A model generated the notes under the pieces. That model had not been told where the DNA came from. It saw nothing but the letters and a program-made list of their open reading frames with translations, and did not search any database. The position numbers were made by a program, and so were the translations under genes. DNA of 64,000 bases from Romanomermis culicivorax (taxonomy: Eukaryota; Nematoda; Enoplea; Mermithida; Mermithidae): the NCBI GenBank assembly GCA_963922205.1, contig CAWUHX010000317.1, forward strand, positions 248,001 through 312,000. Reading direction: 5' to 3'. Shown here one piece after another: positions 44,478 to 56,333 of this stretch (position 1 is the stretch's first letter; the number at the start of each line of letters is the position of its first letter).

Positions 44478-44722
44478 TATAGTCGGTTTTTTATAAAATG
44501 CTTCCAAATAGAAAAGTGACACAAGTCAGTACTGTCATTAAGATTGTTTACATAGAGCTCCCCCAAAATTTTTCACTCGAAAAGTTAAGGGTTAGGTCAT
44601 TAAGCCCATAAATTTTCAGCCCTATATGATACATTGTTTATTAGCAAATCGGGAAAATCTAAAATACTACTTGCTTTCCTCTTTCATTATTTAGATGCAT
44701 TTCGAGAAAAACAAACTAAAGT
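44478..44722 (+). repeat. dispersed ~240-bp repeat, copy B
   Basis: Matches 9885-10118 in the same orientation with numerous substitutions and small indels. Confidence 0.7.
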
Positions 44723-45437
44723 AATTTGATGCAGGAAATTCGAAAAATTTAGTAAAACATGGCAGTGTTCTAATATTCTGTGAGCTGAATTAATGCAGAG
44801 ATTAGCAGTATAGCTTACTTTGCATATAACGGGACTGTATATTAAATTATCAATAAATTCAGAGGAGATACTGCTATTTTCTATGACGATATACGCACAG
44901 AGAAAAATAAGGCAGTAAACAGTTTCTGACTGGATTTCTCATTGGCTTGTAAGAAAAAAGGCATCTTCTAAAGCAAGTTATCAATTTGGATAGAATTGCT
45001 CAGGCATCATTGATGCTAACTTGAAAAAATGGATTTAGTATAAATGTAATCAATGTTCTCTGGTCAATGAAGGAAAAAATAATGAGAAAAAATTAAGTGA
45101 AGAACAATGCAACAAAAAATGAAGTTATCATAAAGTTTGGCAGTTTATACTCACAATTTAGTCTTTCCTAAAAAATTAGATTTTTGACTCACAAAATAAA
45201 ATTGTCTTAAAAAATTCGTTGGATAATCGCAACATGAAAATGTGGTTGTGCACATGAAAAATTATAAAGATGGTGAAGTAGAGAATAGCCCATAAAGAAG
45301 TAGAGAATAGCCCACAGATTTAGTAGGGCAGACTGGACGAAAAATGTGTGGAAAAAATAACGATTGTGATAAACCTGGATTGCAATAATGTGCATTAGGT
45401 TTTTTCTCTACAAAAAATATTTTTTTATTTTCTGGCA
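44723..45437. other. no gene recognised; left flank of element 3
   Basis: A/T-rich DNA. A 22-bp unit around gtagagaatagccca is duplicated at about 45278-45320. If the BEN exon at 54807 has upstream exons, the intron would pass through here. Confidence 0.4.
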
Positions 45438-45441
45438 TAAT

Positions 45442-46356
45442 TGTAATGTACCTGCTAAAGCAGTACTGTAAATATATAGCACACTGTATGTGATAAACAT
45501 TTATTAAATATTATTCATTTTCGTATTTTATCGTCTCAAGGGTGTCTGGGATTCACACCCAAACATTCCTATAAATATACGTGAAGTACTTCATTTTGAT
45601 CCATTCACACCCCAGTAGCCCAATTAAGATGCCCCAATTAATTTGCACAAACGGCAGCTGGTCCCCTAGAACCTACACTAAACTACACATTCCACAGCTA
45701 CTGTAATCCCCCCTAAAAATCGTAAACAACACCTGCACACAGTAAAATACGTAAAAGCCCCACCAGACAGTAGTCTCAAGTGTAACGGTAGTGGCGGCCC
45801 CACAAAACATGTGTATACAGAGAAACAGATACAGGAAGCATGCACAGAAGCACAGAGGTGTGGCCAAGGCCATCGTAGAAAGCAAGCGAAGCACGAAAAG
45901 CATACAGTACCAGGAAAGCATTAGGAAGGCATAACTGAGTAAGCATAAATGCGAAGCAGGAAGCGACGATTGGCGGAAGAAGATGGACAGAAGCACGACC
46001 TCCGGTGACGTCCAGGGAGTGGCCAAAAACGTCATATAAAAAGAGAAGCAAAGCGTGATTTTATTATTATTGGTTAGAGTTTTTGGATTTTCAAATTGGT
46101 TGTTTTAAAACCGCACTCGTCCCCGTTTTTATATTTTCAAGCGGCCATTTTTACGAAAGCATTTAAACCGAGGCCCCGTTCATTCTTTGCAAGCAAACGC
46201 GACGTTCATTTTTGTTTATTCGACGAATCAAGCGATTGTCAAACCCACCGTAATCGTATTATCGTCTCGCCCGCACCCCCATTCTGTTATAGCCATTCCG
46301 GCCGTAACGTCCATTTCGGTTAAAGTAAAGTGCTTCACACAAATCTGGTCCTCACA
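45442..46356 (+). repeat. 5' LTR of element 3
   Basis: 915 bp, beginning tgtaatgtacctgctaaagc and ending ctggtcctcaca. A TATAAAAAG box is at 46035-46043. Confidence 0.95.
46035..46043 (+). promoter_or_regulatory. TATA box in element 3 5' LTR
   Basis: TATAAAAAG about 320 bp before the LTR end. It is kept in the 3' LTR at 54447-54455. Confidence 0.6.
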
Positions 46357-46361
46357 TATTT

Positions 46362-46379
46362 TGGTGACCGTACCATACC
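46362..46379 (+). promoter_or_regulatory. primer-binding site of element 3
   Basis: Five bases after the LTR, tggtgaccgtaccatacc begins with the TGG expected to pair with a tRNA 3' CCA. It differs from the element 2 primer site. Confidence 0.7.
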
Positions 46380-46497
46380 GTTAACCACTGGAACTCTCTG
46401 CCCCCAATTAGGTGTACTCTTATCCGGGCATTTAGAAGCATTAGATAATACAGTAGTAATCATTTCCTACAGTAAGACAGTATTCGTAGAAAGCAAA

Positions 46498-49098
46498 ATG
46501 GAAATCCCCTCCAACGAAACATTAAGCAATACATTTAAACGAATACAGCGGAAAGCAAAAATTGAAGCATTTAAGCAGAAATCCCAGCGTAAACCAAGAA
46601 TGACCCACCAAACACAAGATCATTTAGGAGAAATCGTTAGAGAACAGATAAACGATTTATTTTCAGGACATTTTCGTACCCTACACACACAATTGAATCA
46701 GAATACAGTAAACCCTACCCTAATAGACGATCTAAGAACAGCAAACATTCGTAATAACATGGCAAATAATTTCTATGCAAAACCTACAGTATTCACGGGC
46801 GGCGCAACCCAACATTTTGGTGAATGGAATAAACGTTTAGAACAATTCATGGCACTTCAAGGCATGAAAGATACAGACGTACAGTTAAAGTTGGCATGTT
46901 TAGAAATTCATTTAGGAGGAGCTGCGTTAGCAAAATTCAAAAGTTTAGCCAATTCCGAAAACCCTCCCCACACATATGAGCAGTATAAAGTCGCATTACA
47001 GGCATTTTTCCCAAACAATAGAGATAATGAGCTGCATCAACAATTTTTACGCGAAAGAAAACAAAAGCGATCAGAAGCAGTAACTGAATTCTTATTCGAC
47101 CTAGAACATCTCGCAACCCTCGCCTACCCTAACTTTAACACAGACGCAAGAGAAATGATCATAAAACCCCTCTTTGTAGAAGGCATGCAAAACGAAATCA
47201 GGGAAGCAATTAAATATAGACAGTTTGCAACTTTAAAAGAAATGTCAGATGGAGTAGCTTACATTGAACAGCAAATCCTTCGAAATGAGTTAAAATCTAA
47301 CGCCCTTCCCTTTATACCCCCAAAACCCGAACCCATCTTTTCCCTAACCAAAACTACAGACCAACAGGGTCTTTTGCATCAGTTAGAACAACAAGTAAAA
47401 GATTTACAATTGCAGATCAAACAAAAACCTCAAGCCCCACAACAGAGTAACTACAACAGTTTTAGTAACAACACTTTAAGCAGGAATAATGCTTATAGGA
47501 ACAATACCACCCCTAGGCAACCCACATGCTTCCAGTGTGGACAACTCCGACACGTAGCTTGTAATTGTAAATCAGTGGGCACCCGGAAATCATGTGAAAT
47601 TTGTTTTCGTAATAACCACAGTACACATGATTGTAAAAGCCGATGCACCCACTGTTCCCAAACAGGACATAGATCTGATAACTGCCTTTCAAAACCCTAC
47701 TCAAATTTTCAATGTTTTCTATGCAAGCAGAGAGGTCATACAAGTAGGTACTGTCCGAATCAACAGAGTCGTAATATTCAAAATTGCATTGAGTACAGGC
47801 AACCCCTACCCCTCATGGACATTGATGACCCCCCATTTTATTCAAAATTACCCGCCATAACTAACAGCCCTCAGACTACTTTAGGAACAATTATGCCCAC
47901 TACCCACTGCCGTAGTGACGAATATGTCCTCGACCTGGACGTACCCGATTGGTGCGCCATGTCACCACCCCCCAAGCCCGAAGCAGCCAAAGTTGAAAAA
48001 TCGCCGCCCACCATACCGGCGGACTACAAAATCCAGCGGAAACAGGAAAACAAGTCGCCCATCGCCCCCGAGACACCCTCCAAACCCGGCCGCAACTTAT
48101 TGTCCCTTTTACACAGCCTGACCCCCGAACTCTACCAATTCCGCCCCCGCCAAACACTGCTACCGACCCCAACAAGTAAGCAAGTCCAAACCCCATCCCA
48201 TGACTCAACTTCTAAAGTTTTACAGACTGTTCAGATTGCAAACCAGCCACCCCCTCAGCCCAAAACTGAAGAACACCAAAAGCGGCCATGCCAAACCAGC
48301 CAGAACGAAAATAAACAGTGCCCCGTTGCCTCCACTAAAACACTATATTGGCCATTGTATTGTATATTTTTATGCATAATAATCCTCACATCGTGTAGTG
48401 CCCAATTTCAGATGTGTGGAACTTCATTGAGCGGTCACTCAGTCAGCATACCAAAACTTGTATCACAAATGCCCCCTTCCACAGTAGACAAACCCGTACA
48501 GACATTCCGAAAAATCTATATCCCCTCCACTAAACCTCACATAACAGACGCATACAAATGCAGTGTTCGTAAACGCAAAATTTGTACTAATACAGGATTT
48601 TTTGGATCAAAAGGTATTGCCTTCCACCAAACAGAAATGCAAAATCTAACCCCACATGTTTGTAAGGCAATCATTATAGACAAAGAACACAACCGTCAAA
48701 AATTATACGAAACCCAACCAGGATTTTGGTCAACAAATAACTCCTTAAGGGTAGAATACACATGGTGTTGTACAGACCATTGTACCTCGGTCACTAACGT
48801 CATCATAGAAATAGGACAAATAGCATCTTGGAATGGAAAATCTATGACAGGTACATTAGGTGACCTGGGGTCATGCAAACCGACATCAGGTCATTGTGTC
48901 ACAGCCGACAGATCCATTATCTGGAATGAAACAGCATTTGAAAACTTATGCCCTTTTGAATACAAAAACACACACCCCATCAAACTCACACAAACCCACA
49001 TGATAATAGAAGAACTACAAGATGCATTCTCGGTTAAAAATACACTCTTTTCGAACCCCAACTGCCCAGAAATTCAAGACAGCATTCTAACTGAATAA
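46498..49098 (+). pseudogene. gag: Gag and N-terminal envelope of element 3
   Basis: The frame is open from 46330, but the ATG at 46498 (MEIPSNETLSNTF) is the likelier start because the earlier one lies at the LTR edge. Gag shows GGATQHFGEWNKRLEQFM and DAREMIIKPLFVEGM. Four regular CCHC knuckles follow: CFQCGQLRHVACNC, CEICFRNNHSTHDC, CTHCSQTGHRSDNC and CFLCKQRGHTSRYC (about 47527-47755). Next is a Pro-rich linker, a signal segment (YCIFLCIIILTSCSA, about 48358-48402), and the env ectodomain with CTNTGFFGSKGI, YTWCCTDHC and LGDLGSC. It ends at TAA 49096-49098 inside env, where elements 1 and 2 continue. Confidence 0.88.
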
Positions 49099-50890
49099 AG
49101 CATTATTGTACAATTATTTAAAAGCACCCCATATCGTAACACATTTTTAACCCCAAAAACCAACGAAACTCATACTACACTATACGATTTTGATAATTTT
49201 GAACCCATTAACGTGAAACTAAATTATCTAGCAGACAAAATCCAGGAGTTCGGAATTCAAAATTTCAAAAACATATAGAGTGAATTATGCAGACAGGCAC
49301 GGCATCACCTTGATCTCGTATGGCAAATTTTGCGCCTTGATGCAACCCTTGGAGCGCGTGCATTTCTACAGAGAAACGACATAATAGCAGAATTCACAGG
49401 AGAAGCCCTCACCCTCTGGCCCTGTAAACAAGTAAACACATCCAAAGTCTTCTACAGCCACAAAATTAATCAGAACATGTTACAAACTTTTACCCATTCT
49501 CGTAGGAAGCGAACTCATGTTTTCCAATCCAGGAGGCAGCGATTTGACCCCTTTCTCACAAACCGTCGACTGCAATCACATGCATGTAGCTCTTTACAAA
49601 CAGAATAATACACGGGTCAGTGAAACAGGATCCCCGCATGTCACAAATTTACCTTTAGAAATCGTCAGGAACCAAAATTTCTCCCTTTTCCATTTTAACA
49701 CACCCGCAATTTTTCATGATCAACTTGCAACAATTTCGACAAACTTACTCTTTTTGAAACAATACATTTATAAAACTCACACACTTGAAAATGTTGTTGA
49801 AAAACTCGTCAATTACACCGCCCAAATGTCCCTTAACTCATATACAGTTTACAATATGATCTCAGGCAGTGGCCAAGCAATCGGAAACACCCTCTCTGGC
49901 GCCGGTCAAGGCATAGAACATGTAATAACTGGTACCACCCAAAGCCTCACAGACGGATTTAATAATTTAACCAAAGGAGCCCTGCAAATCATTATTAATC
50001 TAGCCGTTATTACTGTAGTTATTGCAGGCGTCTTTTACCCTTTTCTCATTCTTCGAAAATATTTCCCTTCTCCAAAGCATCATGCCACAAATGAACATGC
50101 GTACGAAACACCATCACACAACAGACGTTTACATGAGACTATTCCCCCATCATTCGGTCATGCTCTCTCAGAATTAGCTAATGGTCGTGGGGCACAAATG
50201 CAGCAGAAATACGTCCTTGTGGATATCGATACCCCCAGAACTCCTGCAATCGAACTCATTAATCAAATTCACCAAGCTGGATCAAACAAGCCACCCCAAA
50301 ATTTTCCCGAGAAACATACCCCTCATATTCCTATCACACTTAACGGCAAACTAATCACAAAGGGCATGATTGACACTGGTGCAGTCTACTCACTCATTGA
50401 TTCCGGAATCGCTCAAATTTTGCAGTTAGACATGAAACCCCTGCTAGTCCAAGCAAAAGCAGCAAATAATCTCCCAATTCACTTTGTGTGGACCACTTTT
50501 GTCACAGTGACAGCCCAAACAATTCAGGAAACAATAATGGTCCATGTCCAAAAAGATTGCACAGCAGACATCCTTCTAGGCAAAAACTTTCTCAGTCGAT
50601 TTTCGGAATATACTATCAACAATGAGAAATCCCAGGTCAAATTCGGCAATGTCATACTACCCTGTGATGGCCTAGAATATAGCCCCCTTTCGACTCATGG
50701 TGGAACCTATCTAGATGAGAAATTAGAATTACCACCCTGTACAGTAACCGAATTCACTGTCCCCTTGCCGAAATCGTACCTACAAGTTAAAAGCTCGAGT
50801 TTACTCCGAAACCCAAACAGAACCCCAAAGTTCATTTTGCAGCTTGTGTCTCTGAAAACCAAAACAGTCGCATACGCATATCGGTCTTAA
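49099..50890 (+). pseudogene. env: C-terminal envelope and protease of element 3
   Basis: After the TAA the same frame continues to a TAG near 49277, then with RARAFLQ-type env sequence and WPCKQVN to a frameshift near 49473. The new frame runs to 50890. It carries SNPGGSDLTPF, FNTPAIFHDQLA and KQYIYKTHTLENVVEKL, a Gly-rich stretch, and a membrane anchor (about 49985-50070, LAVITVVIAGVFYPFLIL). The protease has MIDTGAVYSLID and DILLGKNFLSRF. A frameshift near 50828 ends it. Confidence 0.82.
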
Positions 50891-52322
50891 ACACACAAGA
50901 CACAGCTCAAATTCTTTACCCCCGAACATGCATTGCTACAGTCTCCTGTTACATCCCAAAACAAAATGCCCCCGCTAACGTAACCCCCTCCACGCAAAAC
51001 CAGCCCAACCGTTTTGATACATTCATATGGTTAAAAGAAAATGTTAATTTAACCTCCAGTGACCTCACAGAAACCGAGAAAACTCAACTTCTACGCGCCC
51101 TCTCGAAGTATCCTACATTATATGCTAAATCGAAAATGGATGTAGGTAGAACCACCCTCGTTTCACATACAATTGACACCAATGGCTCCCAACCTGTACG
51201 CAGGCACCTTTATCGGACTTCCCCAAAAGAAAAGCAAATCATACAAGCAGAAGTTAAGCAACTCGCAGCAGCAGGTGTCATAAGCCAGAGCAATTCTCCA
51301 TGGTGTACCAATACAGTTTTAGTCCCCAAAAAAGATGGAGGCCATCGTTTATGCATTGATTTTAGAGGCCTCAATAAAGTAACCAAAAAAGATACCTATC
51401 CCTTGCCCCGCATAGACGAAATTCTAGACACCCTACGTGGAATGAAATATTTTACGTCCCTTGACCAATCCAATGCATATTATTCCATTCCTATAGCACA
51501 AGCAGACAGAGAAAAAACCGCCTTTAATTGTTCAGCCAGCCAATATCAGTTTAACTACCTCCCCTTTGGCCTCACCAACGCCCCAGCCACATTCCAAAGG
51601 TTAATGGATGTTATCCTCTCGGGATTGCAATGGAACACATGCCTTGTATATCTCGACGATGTTTTGGTATTCGCAGACTCCCATGCCCAAATGCTGGAAC
51701 GTTTAGACACTATTCTTGCCCGATTCTCACAAGCAGGCCTTAAACTAAACATACAAAAATGCAAATTCTGCCAGCCCCAAGTCCAATACTTAGGCCATGT
51801 CATTTCTCAGCAAGGCATTTCACCAGACCCCAACAAGGTGCAGTCCATTTATGACATACCCACACCCAAAAGCTCAAAAGAAGTCAAGTCATTCCTTGGC
51901 CTACCCTCGCATTATCGTAGATTCATCCTGAATTGCTCCCAAATTTCAAGCCCCCTCACAGCCCTACTCAAAAAGAATTCGGAATTTTCCTGGGGCCCGA
52001 ACAGCAAAACGCATTCACTAAACTCAAAGAGTTGCTCATTCATGCCCCAATACTGCAGCATCCCGATTTCACAAAACCGTTCATTTTGCAAACTGACGCC
52101 TCCAAACTCGGAATCCGAGCCATTCTCAGTCAGCTAGACAGCAAAGGTCAGGATCGCCCCATTGCTTTTGGGAGCCGCACATTGAAACCCACAGAACGCA
52201 ACTACCCAATAACTGAATTGGAAACCCTTGCAGTAGTTGAGTTTGTCAAGTATTTCCGCCCCTACCTTTTCCAGCAACATGTTATTGTACACACTGACCA
52301 TACAGCAGTTCAGGCAGTCTAA
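50891..52322 (+). pseudogene. pol: reverse transcriptase and RNase H start of element 3
   Basis: The frame open from about 50830 to 52137 gives the protease-RT linker and reverse transcriptase with SNSPWCTNTVLVPKKDGG, LPFGLTNAPATFQRLMD and YLDDVLVFA. A frameshift near 51995 moves RNase H (QTDASKLGIRAILSQ, ELETLAVVEF, HTDHTAVQAV) into another frame, which ends at a TAA near 52320. Trp of SNSPW is TGG here; the corresponding codon in element 2 is TGA. Confidence 0.88.
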
Positions 52323-53821
52323 CAAAAGGAAAACCCGTCCCCTCACATTGCCCGTTTGGGATTAGCCCTCTCCGGTATTCAACTCGACATTCGACTTAAG
52401 AAAGGCACTGCTAACCGCAACGCAGATGCTGTTTCTCGATTCCCCTCACAGAAAGCGAAGCAATCCTTTGATATTGAGCAATTAGAAACCCGCCCTGAAA
52501 TATCCATCATCAATTTGGTTCTTGAAGCTGAAGCAACTGAACAAGAAGAGCAACAGAAAAACTTCGCCGAACTCCAATGCACTGATCCAACTGTCAAATG
52601 TATTTTAGCAAAAATCGCCCAAAAACACCCCCTTACTCTGATCAAATTCCCAGTGCATCACAACATCCTCTTTCGTATAATCAACAAGCAGGCAAAACTA
52701 TACATTCCCAAATCACAAGTCCAGCATCTCATTGCCTCCCATCATGACAGCAAATTCACAGGTCATTTTGCTGCCAGGAAAACTTTACACTTGCTCAGAC
52801 AAAAATATTTTTGGCCCCAAATGAGCCATGATATCCAATGTTACTGCAAAACTTGTCACCCATGCCAGACACAAAAAGCCCTCCGGGACAAAGTACATGC
52901 GAATCTAGTACCCATCCAGCCGACTGGCCCATTTGACAGAGTCCGTGTTGATTGCATGGGGCCGTTACCCCTCACTGAAGACGGCAACCGATTCATTGTC
53001 CTTTTCATTGATTATTTCACAAAGTATGTAGAGGCATTCCCGACCCTTGACATCACTGCAGCCACTATTGCCAAGTTATTCGTAACCAAACTTGTTTGCC
53101 GTCATTGTCTCCAAAAATTATCCATTGTGATTGTGGCTCCGATTTTGTATCCGATTTCTTTTCACGAATCACTAGCTTATGCAATACTCAGAAAATTCAT
53201 ACCATGCCGTACCATCCCATTGCTAATGGAGAAGTTGAGCATTGCAAAAAAACTCTAGCCACCCGTATCCGCATGTATATCAATTCAAATCACACTGATT
53301 GGGATACTTATCTCCCCTATGCCGTTTTCTCGATCAACATTCATAAGAATGATAGCACCTCGTATTCCCCATTTGAATTGCTCCACGGTAGACAGGCTAA
53401 TCTTCCATCAGAGGCAGCCTTAAATTTTTTCCCCACGTCCTACATGGTTGATTTAGATGATTATGCCCTTCGTGTAAAATCACATTTTACAGAAGCACTC
53501 TCAACCGTGCAGAAAAGTTTACAAAAAGCCCAAGACCACTATACCTGTCAGTATAACAAGCATGCTCAGAACATACATTACAAGGCAGGTGATCTTATTC
53601 TTTACAAAAACCATTCGTGTAATCAAGGGTTGACTCCCAAATTCCTCCCTCGCCAAAACGGGCCCTATACAGTTACAAATTTCATGTACCCCAATGTTAC
53701 ACTCAAACACCCCCATAAGAATATCACATTTACAGTACATGTAAACGAGACAACCCCTTTCTACCCTCGGAAAGCACCTATCGAATCTGCACCCACCCCT
53801 CCTCAACCTCGAAAGCCTTGA
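52323..53821 (+). pseudogene. pol: RNase H end and integrase of element 3
   Basis: The frame 52356-53258 carries NADAVSRFP (end of RNase H), the integrase HHCC finger (GHFAARKTLHLL ... CKTCHPCQ) and VDCMGPLPLTEDGNRF with the first catalytic Asp. A frameshift near 53105 moves the rest into 53096-53821, with HCDCGSDF (Asp), NGEVEHCKKTL (Glu) and NGPYTVTNFMYP. The stop TGA is at 53819-53821, just before the polypurine tract. Confidence 0.88.
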
Positions 53822-53852
53822 ACGAGGACGTTCAACTCCAGAAGGAGGGAAA
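53820..53852 (+). promoter_or_regulatory. polypurine tract region of element 3
   Basis: agaaggagggaa (about 53840-53852) directly precedes the 3' LTR. Upstream is gaacgaggacgttcaac (53820-53836), identical over 17 bases to element 2. Here it is non-coding, while in element 2 it is within pol. Confidence 0.75.
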
Positions 53853-54767
53853 TGTAACGTACCTGCCAAAGCAGTACTGTAAATATATAACATACTGTAT
53901 GTGATAAACATTTATTAAATATTATTCATTTTCGTATTTTATTGTCTCAAGGGTGTCTGGGATTCACACCCAAACATTCCTATTAAATTACGTGAAGTAC
54001 TTTATTTTGATCTGTTCACACCCCAGTAGCCCAATTAAGATGCCCCAATTAATTTGCACAAATGGCAGCAGGTCCCCTAGAACCTACACTAAACTACACA
54101 TTCCACAGCTACCGTAATCCCCCGTAAAAATCGTAAACAACACCTGCACACAGTAAAATACGTAAAAGCCCCACCAGACAGTAGTCTCAAGTGTAACGGT
54201 AGCGGCGGCCCCACAAAACATGTGTATACAGAGAAACTGATACAGGAAGCATGCACAGAAGCACAGATATGTGGCCAAGGCCACCGTAGAAAGCAAGCGA
54301 AGCACGAAAAGCATACAGTACCAGGAAAGCATTAGGAAGGCGTAACTAAGTAAGCATAAAAAGCGAAGCAGGAAGCGACGATTGGCGGAAGAAGATGGAC
54401 AGAAGCACGACCTCCCGCGACGCCCAGGGAGTGGCCAAAAACGTCGTATAAAAAGAGAAGCAAAGCATGATTTTATTATTATTGGTTAGAGTTTTTGGAT
54501 TTTCGAATTCGTCGTTTTAAAACCGCGCTCGTCCCCGTTTTTATATTTGCAAGCGGCCATTTTTACAAAGCATTTAAACCAAGGCCCCGTTCATTATTTG
54601 CAAGCAAAGGCGACATTCATTTTTGTTTATTCGACGAATCAAGCGATCGTCGAACCCACCGTAATCGTATTATCCTCTCACCGGCGCCCCCATTCCGTTA
54701 TAGCCGTTCCCGCCGTAACGTCCATTTTGGTTAAAGTAAAGTGCATCACACAAATCTGGTCGTCACA
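53853..54767 (+). repeat. 3' LTR of element 3
   Basis: 915 bp, beginning tgtaacgtacctgccaaagc and ending ctggtcgtcaca. About 50 differences from the 5' LTR. Confidence 0.95.
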
Positions 54768-54806
54768 TAATCAAAGGTTTCTATTATTCGACCCGAAAAT
54801 TTTCAG

Positions 54807-55189
54807 AGATCAATAGACTGACGGATTCTTTGTCCAGCTCAAACCTGACAATGGTGAATGACATTTTCTTGGAAAAAGTCAAGGGGATACCCACTGAGCT
54901 GTACATGAATAGCAGCGTTGTCAATGCCTTACAGCAGGTGGCTCGTAGTGGATCGAATTTTGTCCAGATTGTGTTGAAAGAGTTGTTCACCAATGAAGAA
55001 AGGCATTGAGCGACCATCAGCGTCGTCAATTGTTTTCGAAAGCTTGACCCGAAAAAAATCGACTGGTTAATAAAAATTGTTTTTTTTAAATATCCAGTTG
55101 AACCTGGAAAAACGGCTTCATCTGAATGGAGTTCGATTCGGAACACTATCGATACTCACATGAGGCATTCTTACAAACGTTCACATTAA
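54807..55189 (+). pseudogene. BEN-domain terminal exon
   Basis: A splice acceptor (gaaaattttcag, ending 54806) leads into a frame with VNALQQVARSGSNFVQIVLK, ELFTNEERH, then TGA (55007-55009), then in-frame ATISVVNCFRKLDPKKIDWL, a SSEW motif and an ID...R-like end, stopping at TAA 55187-55189. This looks like a BEN domain, found in DNA-binding repressors. The TGA splits the domain core, so either the copy is dead or the TGA arose from a CGA. The 3' LTR of element 3 ends 39 bp before this exon. Upstream exons were not found. Confidence 0.6.
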
Positions 55190-55479
55190 ATTTTTTTTTT
55201 TGATTTTTCACCAATAAATTCGCCTGCAAACATCTTTTTTTGTGTTCGTTCAATAATTACTATATTTTTCTGATTGATAATATAAAAAAATAAAGTATGA
55301 AGTACACTTTGCTGAGTGGGAATTTCCAGCAGAAAATTCTCTACATTGTGTACCTATAGATATAGTAAGATGCACAGAAGTGGTTTCGAACGCTTTCCTG
55401 CCTATGGTAAATATAAGCTTTTCCAATGATTTATGACACACAGGCGACATTTATATGCTTTTCGGCTAGACTATAAAGG
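55190..55479. other. no gene; 3' flank of BEN exon
   Basis: A/T-rich DNA. A plus-strand polyadenylation-like aataaa lies near 55202 and 55287. Confidence 0.4.
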
Positions 55480-55645
55480 ACAAACATGGTTTGAGAAATG
55501 TTTGTGAATTGTTTGAGCCATGACTGGCGAGTGTTTGAGAATATTTTTTCGTCTTCAAACCTTTCTCAAACAAAGCTCAAACAATCCACAAACTGTTCGT
55601 GTTTGAAGTTTGTAGGCGTTGTTTGTGCATCGGACTGTATCTTCT
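55480..55645 (-). repeat. caaaca-rich dispersed repeat, copy B
   Basis: On the minus strand this begins acagtccgatgcacaaacaa, matching the start of copy A at 43598. It ends about 180 bp on with many caaaca words. Confidence 0.6.
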
Positions 55646-56333
55646 CTACCACTAATCGACTCGGATACCGATGTTCATACAACGACCAATAACCTGCGCA
55701 AAGGTTGCACAGTACAACTGTCTCGACGAGATTATCGAGAAAACCATATGGGGAATTATTTCACCGTGCGGCGCCCTTGGGCGCCATCTTTTTCGTATGA
55801 TCCTCTCAGAAACGTAGTTTACAGACTGTTTGCGTGAACATGTGTTTCACCGTCAAATAAAAATCAATGATGTTCAAACAACCGTTTCAAATGTCTTTGT
55901 AACGAAATCCACTGCACAAAATTTTCTTTTATATTCAATTCATTTCGATGATCGACGCAACGATCCCAAAAAAGTAAGTTCAATACGGAAAAACTAGTAG
56001 TGGGCTTATTACTGTAATTGGTGAAAAAAAAATTTTTCATCAGTGAGCAGCAAACAGAAAAGTCGAATAGTTCCTTCAATAACCTGGTCAAGTGGTAAAA
56101 ATTTCTTGAGAAGCAGTTACACAATTCTGTTCAAATCGAGAGTCGATAAGCATGATGGTTTTTGAATCCTTCTCACTCCCATGAAGAAATTTAGCCTTTC
56201 TCTACAGTGTAAAACCTTTATCAGGTAAAATTTGCGTACATTATGTAACTGAATGTACTTTTTTGGCTGTCGCCGCACCTATCATTTCGAATTAAATGGG
56301 CCATTTTACAGTGAATCACGATAAACGAATACG
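55646..56333. other. intergenic, between convergent BEN exon and exportin-4
   Basis: No coding signature. gcggcgcccttgggcgcc near 55771 is a short palindrome. The exportin-4 3' untranslated region probably lies in the upper part, since the gene reads right to left and stops at 56334. Confidence 0.45.

Larger units (their letters stand above)
45442..54767 (+). mobile_element. gag-env-pro-pol LTR retroelement (element 3), inactive
   Basis: A 9.3 kb plus-strand element with 915-bp LTRs (TG...CA) and a 4-bp target duplication TAAT (45438-45441 and 54768-54771). The two LTRs differ at about 50 positions, so it is much older than element 2. Gene order is again gag, env, protease, reverse transcriptase, RNase H, integrase. 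The coding region has three stops (TAA 49096-49098, TAG near 49277, TAA near 52320) and four frameshifts (near 49473, 50828, 51995 and 53105). LTR sequences are unrelated to those of element 2. Confidence 0.93.
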
